Assembly (NCBI GenBank): GCA_041914785.1
Contig: JAYSCT010000003.1
Span: 1 to 64,000 of the forward strand
Direction of reading: 5' to 3'
From: Pelomonas sp041914785
GTDB lineage: Bacteria; Pseudomonadota; Gammaproteobacteria; Burkholderiales; Burkholderiaceae_C
DNA: 64,000 nucleotides
Positions 29,346 through 38,041 of this stretch are shown here, piece after piece. Both the position numbers and the translations under genes were made by a program. The notes beneath the pieces were generated by a model. That model was given only the letters and a program-made list of their open reading frames with translations, ran no database searches and was not told the DNA's origin. Each line of letters starts with the position of its first letter. The first letter of the stretch is position 1.

Positions 29346-29438
29346 CCCAGGGAAAGCACTGACAAGAAACTGGGTGCTGGCTCTTCTGATGAGCTACCTG
29401 CGGCCTAAGCTGGCGACACAAAACCACAGGGAGTGGCC

Positions 29439-31736
29439 ATGCTGATTGCTCACAGCCAGAACGACGCTGGTGCCTGGCACGAGCTGGCAGCTCATCTCAG
29501 CAAAGTCGCCGATCTGGCCGCCGAGTTCTCATCCGCCTGGGGCGACACGCTCTGGGCGGGGCTGGCCGGCGCATGGCATGACCTGGGCAAGGCCCGGGCC
29601 GGCTTCCAGCAGCACATCAGCCACGACCCCGACGCTCATATCGAAGGTCGTGTCCCAGGCGCCGAGAAGACCCACTCGGCCGCAGGCGCCCTGCATGCCA
29701 GGGCAGAGTTCGCGCGCCTGTTGGATGCCCGCAGTGCTGACAGTCTGGCCCGTGTCCTGCAGTACCTGATCGCCGGCCACCACGCCGGTCTGGCCAACTG
29801 GCAGCCGAAAGACGGCCATGGCGGCCTGGCGCCTCGCCTGGCCAGCACCGCCGCACAAACCGAATACCAGGACGCGCTGCGAGGCCTGGCCGAAGCCGGT
29901 GAAACCGTGCGCGCCACGCCCGACGCCACCACGCTCACCGCCGCCGCCCGCGCACTGCTGGGCCAGCGCGAACCCCTCGCCCGCTCGCTGGCCCTGCGCA
30001 TGCTGTTCTCGGCCCTGGTAGACGCCGACTTCCTCGACACCGAGGCCCACTTCAACGCCGACAAGACCGCGCGCCGCGCCAGCTTCCCGCCCATCACCCG
30101 CTATGCCGAACAACTGCAGGCCCACCTCGCCGAACTGGCGAGCCGTGTGCACGCCAGCGGCCAGGCCGACACGGCCGTGATGCGCGCCCGCGCCGAGGTG
30201 CAACAGGCCTGCATCACACAAGCCGCCCAGCCGCCGGGCGTCTTCACGCTCCCCGTGCCCACTGGCGGCGGCAAGACGCTGTCGTCCCTGGCCTTCGCGC
30301 TGGAGCACGCGCGCCGGCACGGCCTGCGCCGCGTCATCTACGCCATTCCCTACACCAGCATCATTGAACAGACGGCCAGCGTCTTCGCCGGCATCTTCGG
30401 GGCCGATCAGGTCATCGAACACCACAGCCAGGCCGACAGCGCCCCGGGCACTGACACCACCGCCTCGCGCCTGGCCTGCGAGAACTGGGACGCACCCCTC
30501 ATCGTCACCACCAATGTGCAGCTGTTCGAGTCGCTGTTCGCCGCCAGCACCTCGCGCTGTCGCAAGCTGCACCGGCTGGCCGGCAGCGTCATCGTGCTGG
30601 ACGAGGCGCAGATGCTGCCGCCCGAGTTCCTGCAACCCATCCTCGACACGTTGAATGTGCTGCTGGCCCGCTACCGCATCAGCCTGGTGCTGTGCACCGC
30701 CACCCAGCCGGTGCTGACCAGCCGCAGCGCCTTCGATCCCCGTCAGACCTTGCGCGGCCTGCCCGATCCCCGCCCCATCGTCGAGCCCGGCCCGCTGTTC
30801 AGCACCCTGCGCCGCACCGAGATCCACTGGCCGCCCGACCTGCACACCGTTACCGAACTGCCCACCCTGGCCGAACGCCTGCTGCAAGAGCCCTGCGCAC
30901 TGGCCATCCTCAACACCCGCGCCGATGCGATGGCGCTGGCCAAGCTGCTGCCGCGCGACAGCACCCGCCACCTCAGCGCCGCCATGTGCGGCGCGCACCG
31001 CGCCCAGGTCATCGCCGAGATCCGCGACCTGCTCAAGGCCGGCGTGCCGCTGCACGTCGTCAGCACGCAGTTGATCGAAGCGGGCGTGGACGTGGACTTC
31101 CCCGTGGTGTGGCGCGCACTCGCCGGGCTGGACTCCATCGCCCAGGCCGCCGGGCGCTGCAACCGCGAGGGGCGGCGCGAGAGGGGCGACGTGCATTTGA
31201 TCGTGCGCCCCATCCCGAAGCCGCTGGCACTGCTGCGCACGGCGGCCGACACCACGGTCAGCCTGCATGCCGAAGGGCTGCCCGACGCGCTCGCCCCAGC
31301 GGCCTTCGAGCGCTACTTCCGGGCCCTCTATGCCAAGCAGAACCTGGACCAGCACCAGATCGTCGACCTGCTCAGCGAGCGCAGTGGCCCCCTGGAATTC
31401 AACTTCCGCAGCGCCGCCGACAAGTTCCGCCTCATCGACGACGAGGGCCAGTCCTCGCTGCTCATCCCCCTGCACCGCGTGATGGATGGCCACGAGCAAC
31501 TCGCCCCCCTCATCGCCAAGCTCGAAGCCGGCGAGGCCGACCGCTGGCTGCTGCGCAGCGTGCAGCGCTATGTGCTCAACATCCGCCAGCGGCAGTTGGA
31601 CGAGTTGCTGCGCACCGGCACCGTCAAGGCGTTGGCCTGCGGCATCTACTTGCTGGAGGACGACACCCGCTACGACCGTCGGTTTGGGCTGCTGCCTCGC
31701 GATAACCCGCTCGACGCAGTGACCATGGTTCAGTAG
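29439..31736 (+). CDS. cas3: CRISPR-associated helicase/nuclease Cas3 (type I-C)
   Basis: 765 aa fusion of an N-terminal HD nuclease (H19 and GAWHDLGK, H47-D48) with an SF2 helicase (Walker A PVPTGGGKTLSSLAF about 270; Walker B DEAQ about 386; QAAGRCNREGR motif VI). It degrades target DNA after Cascade recognition. ATG 29439 follows AGGGAG at correct spacing; the GTG 6 bp upstream is less likely. First gene of the cas operon; 93 bp after dnaE2. Confidence 0.95.
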   Translation: MLIAHSQNDAGAWHELAAHLSKVADLAAEFSSAWGDTLWAGLAGAWHDLGKARAGFQQHISHDPDAHIEGRVPGAEKTHSAAGALHARAEFARLLDARSADSLARVLQYLIAGHHAGLANWQPKDGHGGLAPRLASTAAQTEYQDALRGLAEAGETVRATPDATTLTAAARALLGQREPLARSLALRMLFSALVDADFLDTEAHFNADKTARRASFPPITRYAEQLQAHLAELASRVHASGQADTAVMRARAEVQQACITQAAQPPGVFTLPVPTGGGKTLSSLAFALEHARRHGLRRVIYAIPYTSIIEQTASVFAGIFGADQVIEHHSQADSAPGTDTTASRLACENWDAPLIVTTNVQLFESLFAASTSRCRKLHRLAGSVIVLDEAQMLPPEFLQPILDTLNVLLARYRISLVLCTATQPVLTSRSAFDPRQTLRGLPDPRPIVEPGPLFSTLRRTEIHWPPDLHTVTELPTLAERLLQEPCALAILNTRADAMALAKLLPRDSTRHLSAAMCGAHRAQVIAEIRDLLKAGVPLHVVSTQLIEAGVDVDFPVVWRALAGLDSIAQAAGRCNREGRRERGDVHLIVRPIPKPLALLRTAADTTVSLHAEGLPDALAPAAFERYFRALYAKQNLDQHQIVDLLSERSGPLEFNFRSAADKFRLIDDEGQSSLLIPLHRVMDGHEQLAPLIAKLEAGEADRWLLRSVQRYVLNIRQRQLDELLRTGTVKALACGIYLLEDDTRYDRRFGLLPRDNPLDAVTMVQ

Positions 31737-31780
31737 CGTTTCAACCAGACGACCCAGATCGCGCCACCCAGGGAGATCCC

Positions 31781-32431
31781 ATGCCACAGAGCTTTTGCCT
31801 GCACGTCGCAGGCGACTTCGCCTGCTTCACCCGCCCCGAGATGAAGGTCGAGCGGGTCAGCTACGACGTGATCACACCCTCGGCCGCCCGTGCCATCTTC
31901 GAGGCCATCCTGTGGAAGCGGGCCATCCGATGGCGAGTCACACGCATCGAGGTGCTGGCGCCCATCCGCTGGATGAATCTGCGCCGCAATGAGGTGGGCG
32001 CTGTCATCTCCAGCAGCAACGTGCAGCAGGCCATGAACGCCGGCCAGGGCGACTTGGCGCTGTACGTCGAGGACGAACGCCAGCAGCGCGCCGGCCTCTT
32101 CCTGCGCGACGTGGCCTATCGCCTGCATGCCGAACTGGATGTGCGCAGCGGCGAGCCGCGCCAGAAGTACGAAGAGATGTTCCTGCGCCGCGCGGCCAAG
32201 GGCCAATGGGTCAACCAGCCCTACCTCGGCTGCCGCGAGTTCGCTGCCGACGTGCGCCTGGTCGAACCCGGCACACAACAACCTGCAGCCATCGACGAAA
32301 CGCGCGACCTGGGCTGGATGCTGCACGACCTGGATTTCACCGACCTCGCCTCGCCGCAGCCACGCTTCTTCCGCGCGCAGATGCAGGCCGGCGCCATCGC
32401 CGTGCCCGCCTTCGAGGAGGCCGCCGCATGA
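31781..32431 (+). CDS. cas5c: type I-C pre-crRNA endonuclease Cas5c (Cas5d)
   Basis: 216 aa. In type I-C systems Cas5c both processes the crRNA (replacing Cas6) and caps its 5' end in Cascade. Family motifs visible: FACFTRPEMKVERVSYDVIT near the N-terminus, AARAIFEAILWKRAIRWRV, and YLGCREFAADVRL. Its ATGA stop overlaps cas8c. Confidence 0.94.
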   Translation: MPQSFCLHVAGDFACFTRPEMKVERVSYDVITPSAARAIFEAILWKRAIRWRVTRIEVLAPIRWMNLRRNEVGAVISSSNVQQAMNAGQGDLALYVEDERQQRAGLFLRDVAYRLHAELDVRSGEPRQKYEEMFLRRAAKGQWVNQPYLGCREFAADVRLVEPGTQQPAAIDETRDLGWMLHDLDFTDLASPQPRFFRAQMQAGAIAVPAFEEAAA

Positions 32432-34236
32432 TCCTGCAAGCCCTCGCCCAGCTCTACGAGCGCCGCGCCGCCGACCCCGACCCTGCACGGCGCCTACCCT
32501 CGCCGGGACTGGAAGACAAGGACATCCCCTTCATCGTAGAACTCCGCCAGGACGGCAGCCCCGTGCTGTTGCGCGACACCCGCCGGCTGGACGGCAAGAA
32601 GCTACGCGCCCAGACCTTCCTTGTGCCTCAGGGCGTCAAGAAGACCTCGGGCGTGGCGGCGAACCTGCTGTGGGACACGGCGGAGTACGCCCTTGGCGTC
32701 ACCGCCAAGGCCGAGGCGCCCCGTCTGCCCGAACAGACCGCCGCCTTCCTGGCCCGCATCCAGGCTTTGGCGCCTCACGCCGAAGGCGACGCCGGCCTGC
32801 AAGCCTTGCTGGCTTTCCTGCAGGCACCCCAGCTGGATCTGCTGCGCGCGGCACCGCACTGGGACGAGTTGCTGCAGAGCAATGCGCTGGTGAGCTTTGA
32901 ACTGCAGGGCGACGCGGGCGTGCTGATCTGCCAGCGCCCCGCCGTGCAGGCCGCCATTCGCGCACTGGCCGCGAGCCGGGCGCCGGGCACGCTGGCGCAC
33001 TGCCTGGTGGACGGCGCACCGCGCCCGGTGGCGCGCCTGCATGGCGCCATCAAGGGTGTGTGGGGTGCGCAGACTTCAGGCGCCAACATCGTCTCGTTCA
33101 ACCTGGGCGCCTTCAACTCCTACGGCAAGGAGCAAGGCCTGAATGCGCCGGTGGGCGAGGCCGCCGTCTTTGCCTACACAACGGCACTGAACGCGCTGCT
33201 GGACCGCGACTCCCCGAACCGCATCCAGGTGGGCGACGCGTCCACGGTCTTCTGGGCAGACGCACCGCATCCATTCGACGGCACAGGAGCGGGCGAGTTC
33301 ACGCTGGCCGATCTCTTCGCCGAGGCCGACAACCCTAACAAGCACCGCGACGCCGTGCGCGCACTGTTCAACGCCGTGCGCTCCGGCCAGATGCCGAAGG
33401 CCGTGGCCGACACGCGCTTCTTCGTGCTCGGCCTCTCGCCAAATGCGGCGCGTATCAGCATCCGCTTCTGGCTGCCGTCCGTGCCCTTCGCCGAACTGGC
33501 GCCACGCCTGGTGCAGCACTTCGAGGACATCCGCCTTGCACGGCGCTACGACAGCGACCCCGAGACGCCCTCGCTGTTCCGGCTGCTGACCAGCCTGGCC
33601 CTGCAAGGCAAGGCCGACAACATCCCACCGCGCCTGGCCGGCGAATGGATGCGAGCCATCCTGGAAGGACGCCCACTGCCTGCGAACTTGCTGTCCGCTG
33701 CCGTGCAGCGGGACCGAGTCTCATCAGCCAAGGAGCGAAAGGAACATCCAGAGTACCTCTACCTACGAGCCTGCGTCCTCAAAGCCTGGCTGAACCGGCA
33801 ATCCCGCGCCACATCGACTACCACCCGTCCGCTACACACATTCAAGGAGGCCCTGGACATGGACAACCCCGCACCCGCCTACCGGCTGGGCCGACTCTTC
33901 GCCACGCTGGAGCGCATTCAGGAGCAGGCGCAGCCCGGCATCAACGCGACCATCCGCGACCGCTACTACGGCGCGGCCTCGACCACGCCGGTCGCCGTGT
34001 TCACCACCTTGCTGCGGCTCAAGAACGCCCACATCAAGAAGCTCAGCGACAGCTTCGGCCACTACTTCGAGAAGCTGATCGGCGAAATCCTGGCGCCGCT
34101 GAGCGGCTTCCCGCGCCAGCTCACCTTGGCAGAGCAGGGCCAGTTCGCCCTCGGCTACTACCACCAGCGCCAGGACTTCTTCACCAAGAAGGCCGACGCC
34201 GACTCCACGACCACCGACCAACCCCAGGGAGATTGA
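32428..34236 (+). CDS. cas8c: type I-C Cascade large subunit Cas8c (Csd1)
   Basis: 602 aa, the usual Csd1 length. Identified by position and by family segments: LAQLYERRAADPDPARRLPS at the N-terminus, NIVSFNLGAFNSYGKEQGLN, and RLGRLFATLERIQEQAQPG. It recognises the PAM and recruits Cas3. ATG 32428 overlaps the cas5c stop; the frame extends upstream inside cas5c only. Confidence 0.94.
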   Translation: MILQALAQLYERRAADPDPARRLPSPGLEDKDIPFIVELRQDGSPVLLRDTRRLDGKKLRAQTFLVPQGVKKTSGVAANLLWDTAEYALGVTAKAEAPRLPEQTAAFLARIQALAPHAEGDAGLQALLAFLQAPQLDLLRAAPHWDELLQSNALVSFELQGDAGVLICQRPAVQAAIRALAASRAPGTLAHCLVDGAPRPVARLHGAIKGVWGAQTSGANIVSFNLGAFNSYGKEQGLNAPVGEAAVFAYTTALNALLDRDSPNRIQVGDASTVFWADAPHPFDGTGAGEFTLADLFAEADNPNKHRDAVRALFNAVRSGQMPKAVADTRFFVLGLSPNAARISIRFWLPSVPFAELAPRLVQHFEDIRLARRYDSDPETPSLFRLLTSLALQGKADNIPPRLAGEWMRAILEGRPLPANLLSAAVQRDRVSSAKERKEHPEYLYLRACVLKAWLNRQSRATSTTTRPLHTFKEALDMDNPAPAYRLGRLFATLERIQEQAQPGINATIRDRYYGAASTTPVAVFTTLLRLKNAHIKKLSDSFGHYFEKLIGEILAPLSGFPRQLTLAEQGQFALGYYHQRQDFFTKKADADSTTTDQPQGD

Positions 34237-34240
34237 GAAC

Positions 34241-35149
34241 ATGAGCACCCCCATCACCGGCCGCCTCGACTTCGTGCTGCTCTTCGACGTGAAGGATGGC
34301 AACCCCAACGGCGACCCCGACGCCGGCAACATGCCCCGCATCGACGCCGAGACCGGCCACGGCCTGATGACCGACGTGGCGCTCAAACGCAAGCTGCGCA
34401 ACTTCGTGCAGCTCGTGAAGGGCGCACAGCCGCCGTACGACATCTACATCAAGGAAAAGGCAGTGCTGGAGCAGACGCACCGCAAGGCCTACGAAGCGGT
34501 GGGCGCCGAAGCCGAGTTGGCGGACGACCCTGAGGCCAAGGGCAAGAAGAAGCGCAAGGGCAGCGCCGACAGCGTGGACAAGGCGCGCAACTGGATCTGC
34601 CAGAACTTCTTCGACGTGCGCACTTTTGGCGCCGTCATGTCCACCGGCGTCAACTGCGGCCAGGTCCGCGGCCCCGTGCAGCTGACTTTTGCACGCTCCG
34701 CCGATCCCATCATCGCCAGCGAGCACAGCATCACCCGCATGGCGGTCGCCACCGAAGCCGAGGCCGAGAAGCAAGGCGGGGACAACCGCACCATGGGCCG
34801 CAAGCACACCGTGCCCTACGCGCTGTACCGCTCGCACGGCTTCGTCTCCGCTTTCCTCGCGCGGCAGACGGGCTTCAGTGCCGAAGACCTGGAATTGCTG
34901 ATGCAAGGCCTGGAGCAGATGTTCGAGCACGACCGGTCCGCGGCCCGGGGCGAGATGGCCACGCGCGGGCTGTTTGTCTTCCAGCACGAGAGCGAACTCG
35001 GCAATGCCCATGCCCACAGCCTGTTCGACCGCGTCAGTATCAAGCTCAAGGACGGCGTCACCGCGCCGCGCAGCTTTGCCGACTACGAGGTCAGCGTGGA
35101 CGAGGCCGGTCTGCCCGGTGGCGTGAAGCTGCTACGCCGCATCGGCTGA
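34241..35149 (+). CDS. cas7c: type I-C Cascade backbone Cas7c (Csd2)
   Basis: 302 aa. RAMP-type crRNA-binding backbone protein: DFVLLFDVKDGNPNGDPDAG (the Csd2 signature), RKLRNFVQLVKG, and FGAVMSTGVNCGQVRGPVQL. Ends 37 bp before the antisense toxin gene; last gene of the interference half of the operon. Confidence 0.95.
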   Translation: MSTPITGRLDFVLLFDVKDGNPNGDPDAGNMPRIDAETGHGLMTDVALKRKLRNFVQLVKGAQPPYDIYIKEKAVLEQTHRKAYEAVGAEAELADDPEAKGKKKRKGSADSVDKARNWICQNFFDVRTFGAVMSTGVNCGQVRGPVQLTFARSADPIIASEHSITRMAVATEAEAEKQGGDNRTMGRKHTVPYALYRSHGFVSAFLARQTGFSAEDLELLMQGLEQMFEHDRSAARGEMATRGLFVFQHESELGNAHAHSLFDRVSIKLKDGVTAPRSFADYEVSVDEAGLPGGVKLLRRIG

Positions 35150-35185
35150 AGCGTGGCGGCCGAGCCGTTCGCCGCCATCTGCCAG

Positions 35186-35488
35186 CTATCGCCGCCCCAC
35201 CCAATACCCCGCCTTGCGCCGCTGATGATGCAAAGCCAGCACCACGATGCGCTCGCCATCTGCTTCGATGCGGTAGATGACGGAGTAAGGGAAGCGCGGC
35301 AGCGGCAGCTTGCGGGCCCCGGACGTGTCGACGGCGCCGATCTCGGGGTGCGCTCTCAGCAGCGTCGCCGCGCGATCGAACTGCAGCAGCAGGCGGTCCG
35401 AAATCCTTCGGCCAAAACGCTCTTGGCACCAGGTCAATGCCTCATCCAGTTCACGGCCCGCCGCAGGGTGGACGGTCAGGGAAAGCAT
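35186..35488 (-). CDS. RelE/ParE-family toxin, 100 aa
   Basis: LTVHPAAGRELDEALTWCQE begins the family fold and the C-terminal RFPYSVIYRIEADGERIVVL, then ALHHQRRKAGYW, is the ParE/RelE barrel with its basic active-site end. It is the distal gene of a pair with the antitoxin, 20 bp downstream of it. It is antisense to the cas operon and lies between cas7c and cas4. The start is ATG 35488; upstream open frame is inside the antitoxin. Confidence 0.85.
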   Translation of the reverse strand: MLSLTVHPAAGRELDEALTWCQERFGRRISDRLLLQFDRAATLLRAHPEIGAVDTSGARKLPLPRFPYSVIYRIEADGERIVVLALHHQRRKAGYWVGRR

Positions 35489-35508
35489 CGAGCCCTGCGC
35501 CCCAACCT

Positions 35509-35760
35509 TCAACGCTGGTGCTTGGCTCGCAGTTCGGCCATGACTTCGTCCCAAGGGCGGCAATGCACGGCGCCGCTGTCGACCTCCTGCATGCGGCGCC
35601 TGATCTCGGCCTCCCACGCCGGGTCTGGCGAATCACTGCCCTCCACGCTGGCCCAAAGCCGCTCGGCCAGCGCAGCGCGCTCATCGGGGCTGAGCCGCAA
35701 GGCGTCGGCTTCGATGCGCTGCAGCGCGGCGACTTCGGTCGGGTCGACACCGGTGGACAT
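35509..35760 (-). CDS. addiction-module antitoxin, 83 aa
   Basis: LRLSPDERAALAERLWASVE followed by PDPAWEAEIRRRMQEVDSG is the pattern of the small addiction-module component family (about 75-85 aa, partner of ParE-like toxins), including a Glu-Ile-Arg-Arg stretch near the middle. It precedes the toxin as in typical operons. The cas operon runs antisense on the other strand. Confidence 0.85.
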   Translation of the reverse strand: MSTGVDPTEVAALQRIEADALRLSPDERAALAERLWASVEGSDSPDPAWEAEIRRRMQEVDSGAVHCRPWDEVMAELRAKHQR

Positions 35761-35823
35761 GAGGGCGGCCTCCTTGCTCGGCCCCGAATTTTATCGCCCG
35801 CCCTGGATGGCGGCTTGACCGAC

Positions 35824-36480
35824 ATGACCGATGAAGACGACCTCGTCGCCATCCCGCTCTCGGCCCTGCAGCACTGGGCCTACTGCCCGCGCCAGTGCGG
35901 GCTGATCCACATCGAGCAAGCCTTCGACGACAACCTGCACACGCTGCGCGGCGACGCCTTGCATGCGCGGGTGGATCAGCCCGGCCTGCAAACCGAGCGC
36001 GGGCGGCGCGTCGAGCGGGCGCTGCCGCTGTGGCATGACGGGCTGGGGCTGATCGGCAAGGCCGACGCCGTCGAATTCCTGCCGGATGGCAGCCCCTACC
36101 CGGTGGAATACAAGCAGGGCTCGCGCCACAAGGCGGCAGCCATCGCTGCCTGCGACGACCTCCAACTCGCCGCCCAGGCCCTGTGCCTGGAAGCCATGAC
36201 CGGCCACGCCGTGCCGGAGGGCGCCATCTTCTATGCCAGCAGCAAGCGGCGGCGGGTTGTGCCCATCACCGATGAGCTGCGCGCCGAAGTAGCAGACACC
36301 CGCGCCGCCGTGGCCGCTCAGATCGCATCAGGCCGGCTGCCGCCACCGTTGACCGGTGAACTGGCCGCACAGCGCTGCAAGTCCTGCTCGCTGCTGGACC
36401 GCTGCCAGCCCGAGGCCGCGCAGTCGCAGGCCTTGGCCAAGGCCCGCCGGCAACTCTTCGAGCCCGACGCTGAACTCTGA
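35824..36480 (+). CDS. cas4: CRISPR-associated exonuclease Cas4
   Basis: 218 aa. Fe-S cluster cysteines: YCPRQCGLI near residue 20 and CKSCSLLDRC near 186-195. Restriction-like core: LIGKADAVEF and YPVEYKQG (Asp, then Glu-x-Lys). Cas4 trims prespacers and selects PAM-containing ends during adaptation. ATG 35824 starts just beyond the antitoxin promoter region; the TA pair separates it from cas7c, so its transcription may start here. Confidence 0.95.
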   Translation: MTDEDDLVAIPLSALQHWAYCPRQCGLIHIEQAFDDNLHTLRGDALHARVDQPGLQTERGRRVERALPLWHDGLGLIGKADAVEFLPDGSPYPVEYKQGSRHKAAAIAACDDLQLAAQALCLEAMTGHAVPEGAIFYASSKRRRVVPITDELRAEVADTRAAVAAQIASGRLPPPLTGELAAQRCKSCSLLDRCQPEAAQSQALAKARRQLFEPDAEL

Positions 36481-36488
36481 GGCCGGCC

Positions 36489-37538
36489 ATGCAACTGCTC
36501 AACACCCTCTACCTGACCACACCCGACACCTACCTGCGTCTGGAGAACCAGACGCTGGCCATCGAGCAGAACCAGGAACTGAAGCTGCGCGTGCCGCTGC
36601 ACCACCTGAACGCCGTGGTGTGCTTCGGCCACATCCAGCTCTCCACACCGCTGATGCACACACTGGCGCAACAGGGCATTGCCCTGGTGCTGCTGGACGC
36701 AAACGGCCGTTTCCAGGCCCGGCTGGAAGGGCCGATGGCCGGCAACGTGCTGCTGCGCCAGGCCCAGCACCGGGCCTGCGGCGATGCGACGCTCACGCTT
36801 GCGCTGGCCCGCAGCTTCGTGGCCGGCAAGATCCGCAACGCCCGCAGCCTGCTGCAGCGCGGTGCGCGCGAAGCCCGCAACGATGCCGATGCGGAGGCGC
36901 TCACGCGCCAAGCCCTCAACCTCGCCGCCAGCCTGCGCGCCCTGCCCGGCTGCACCACGCTGGACGAGTTGCGCGGCATCGAGGGCGAGGCCGCGCGCGG
37001 GCATTTCGCGGGGCTGAGCCTGCTCGTGCGGCCCGACGCCCGCGAGCACTTCAGCATGCGCGACGGCCGCAGCCGCCGCCCGCCCCGCGACCGGCTCAAC
37101 GCATTGCTGTCGTTCCTCTACAGCCTATGGATGAACGACTGCCGCAGCGCGCTTGAAGCGGTCGGGCTCGACCCACAGGTCGGCTTCCTGCACGCGCTGC
37201 GCCCGGGTCGCGCGGCACTGGCGCTGGATTTGTTGGAGGAATTCCGCCCACAGGCCGAGCGCTTGGCGCTGACCCTGATCAACCGGCAGCAGCTACGCCC
37301 AGGCGATTTCATCGAGCGCGAGGGCGGTGCCATCAGCCTGCAGACCGATGCGCGCAAGGCTGTGCTGGTGGCCTACCAGGAGCGCAAGCAGGATCTGCTG
37401 CAACATCCGCTGCTCGCCCAGCCGGTGGCGCTGGGGCTGGTGCCGCTGATCCAGGCACGGCTGCTGGCGCGCGCCGTGCGCGGCGAGACCGATGCCGACG
37501 GGCAAGCCGCCGGCTATGTGCCCTTCCTGATCAAGTGA
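36489..37538 (+). CDS. cas1: CRISPR adaptation integrase Cas1 (type I-C)
   Basis: 349 aa. The GLDPQVGFLHALRPGRAAL stretch (catalytic His about residue 234) and ALDLLEEFRP (Asp/Glu) are the Cas1 C-terminal active site; the N-terminal beta domain opens LLNTLYLTTPDTYLRLENQT. Integrates spacers at the leader-proximal repeat with Cas2. 8 bp after cas4. Confidence 0.97.
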   Translation: MQLLNTLYLTTPDTYLRLENQTLAIEQNQELKLRVPLHHLNAVVCFGHIQLSTPLMHTLAQQGIALVLLDANGRFQARLEGPMAGNVLLRQAQHRACGDATLTLALARSFVAGKIRNARSLLQRGAREARNDADAEALTRQALNLAASLRALPGCTTLDELRGIEGEAARGHFAGLSLLVRPDAREHFSMRDGRSRRPPRDRLNALLSFLYSLWMNDCRSALEAVGLDPQVGFLHALRPGRAALALDLLEEFRPQAERLALTLINRQQLRPGDFIEREGGAISLQTDARKAVLVAYQERKQDLLQHPLLAQPVALGLVPLIQARLLARAVRGETDADGQAAGYVPFLIK

Positions 37539-37545
37539 GGTCGCC

Positions 37546-37836
37546 GTGCTTGTGATCGTCTGCTACGACGTCAACACCGAAACCAAGGAAGGCCGGCGTC
37601 GCCTGCGCCGCGTCGCCAAGCTGTGCGAATCCACGGGGCAACGGGTGCAGAAATCCGTCTTCGAGTGCCAGATCGACCTCGCCCAGATGGAGACACTGGA
37701 GCGCAAGCTGTTGGCCGAGATCGACGATCGGCAGGACTGCCTGCGCATTTACCGGTTGCCGGAGACCCGTGGCGCGGAAGTGCGCGAGTACGGGCATTTC
37801 AAGGCGACCGATTTCGACGCTCCGCTCGTGCTGTGA
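37546..37836 (+). CDS. cas2: CRISPR adaptation protein Cas2
   Basis: 96 aa, GTG start. Ferredoxin-like fold with VIVCYDVNTETKEGRRRLRR at the N-terminus (the Asp is the conserved strand-1 residue) and the QRVQKSVFECQIDL segment. Seven bp after cas1; last cas gene before the leader. Confidence 0.97.
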   Translation: MLVIVCYDVNTETKEGRRRLRRVAKLCESTGQRVQKSVFECQIDLAQMETLERKLLAEIDDRQDCLRIYRLPETRGAEVREYGHFKATDFDAPLVL

Positions 37837-38041
37837 GCCCTGACCGCAGCACCGCAAGCCCGGGCGCGAACCCCGAGTGCTGCCGAGGTGCGTGTGAGGT
37901 TCGCGCACCTCGCAAGGCCTTGTTAGCGCTGGATCTCGGCTGTGGCGGACGCTTCCTGCGCAAATCACGCACCACTGTCGCCAGAAGGTTCGCGCAAGCA
38001 CCGACAATTCGCGTGCGGCACCAAGCACTTGCGATGGTGCT
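37837..38041. promoter_or_regulatory. CRISPR leader
   Basis: About 205 bp between the cas2 stop and the first repeat, containing no coding frame. The array promoter and the integration signal for new spacers are expected here. Repeats nearest to it are intact while those at the far end decay, which fixes this end as the leader. Confidence 0.8.

Noticed and set aside
29529..31787. 752-codon frame antisense to cas3
   Set aside because: Same reason; cas3 motifs are unambiguous.
29439..37836. Missing cas6
   Set aside because: Type I-C systems use Cas5c for crRNA processing, so its absence is expected, not a defect.
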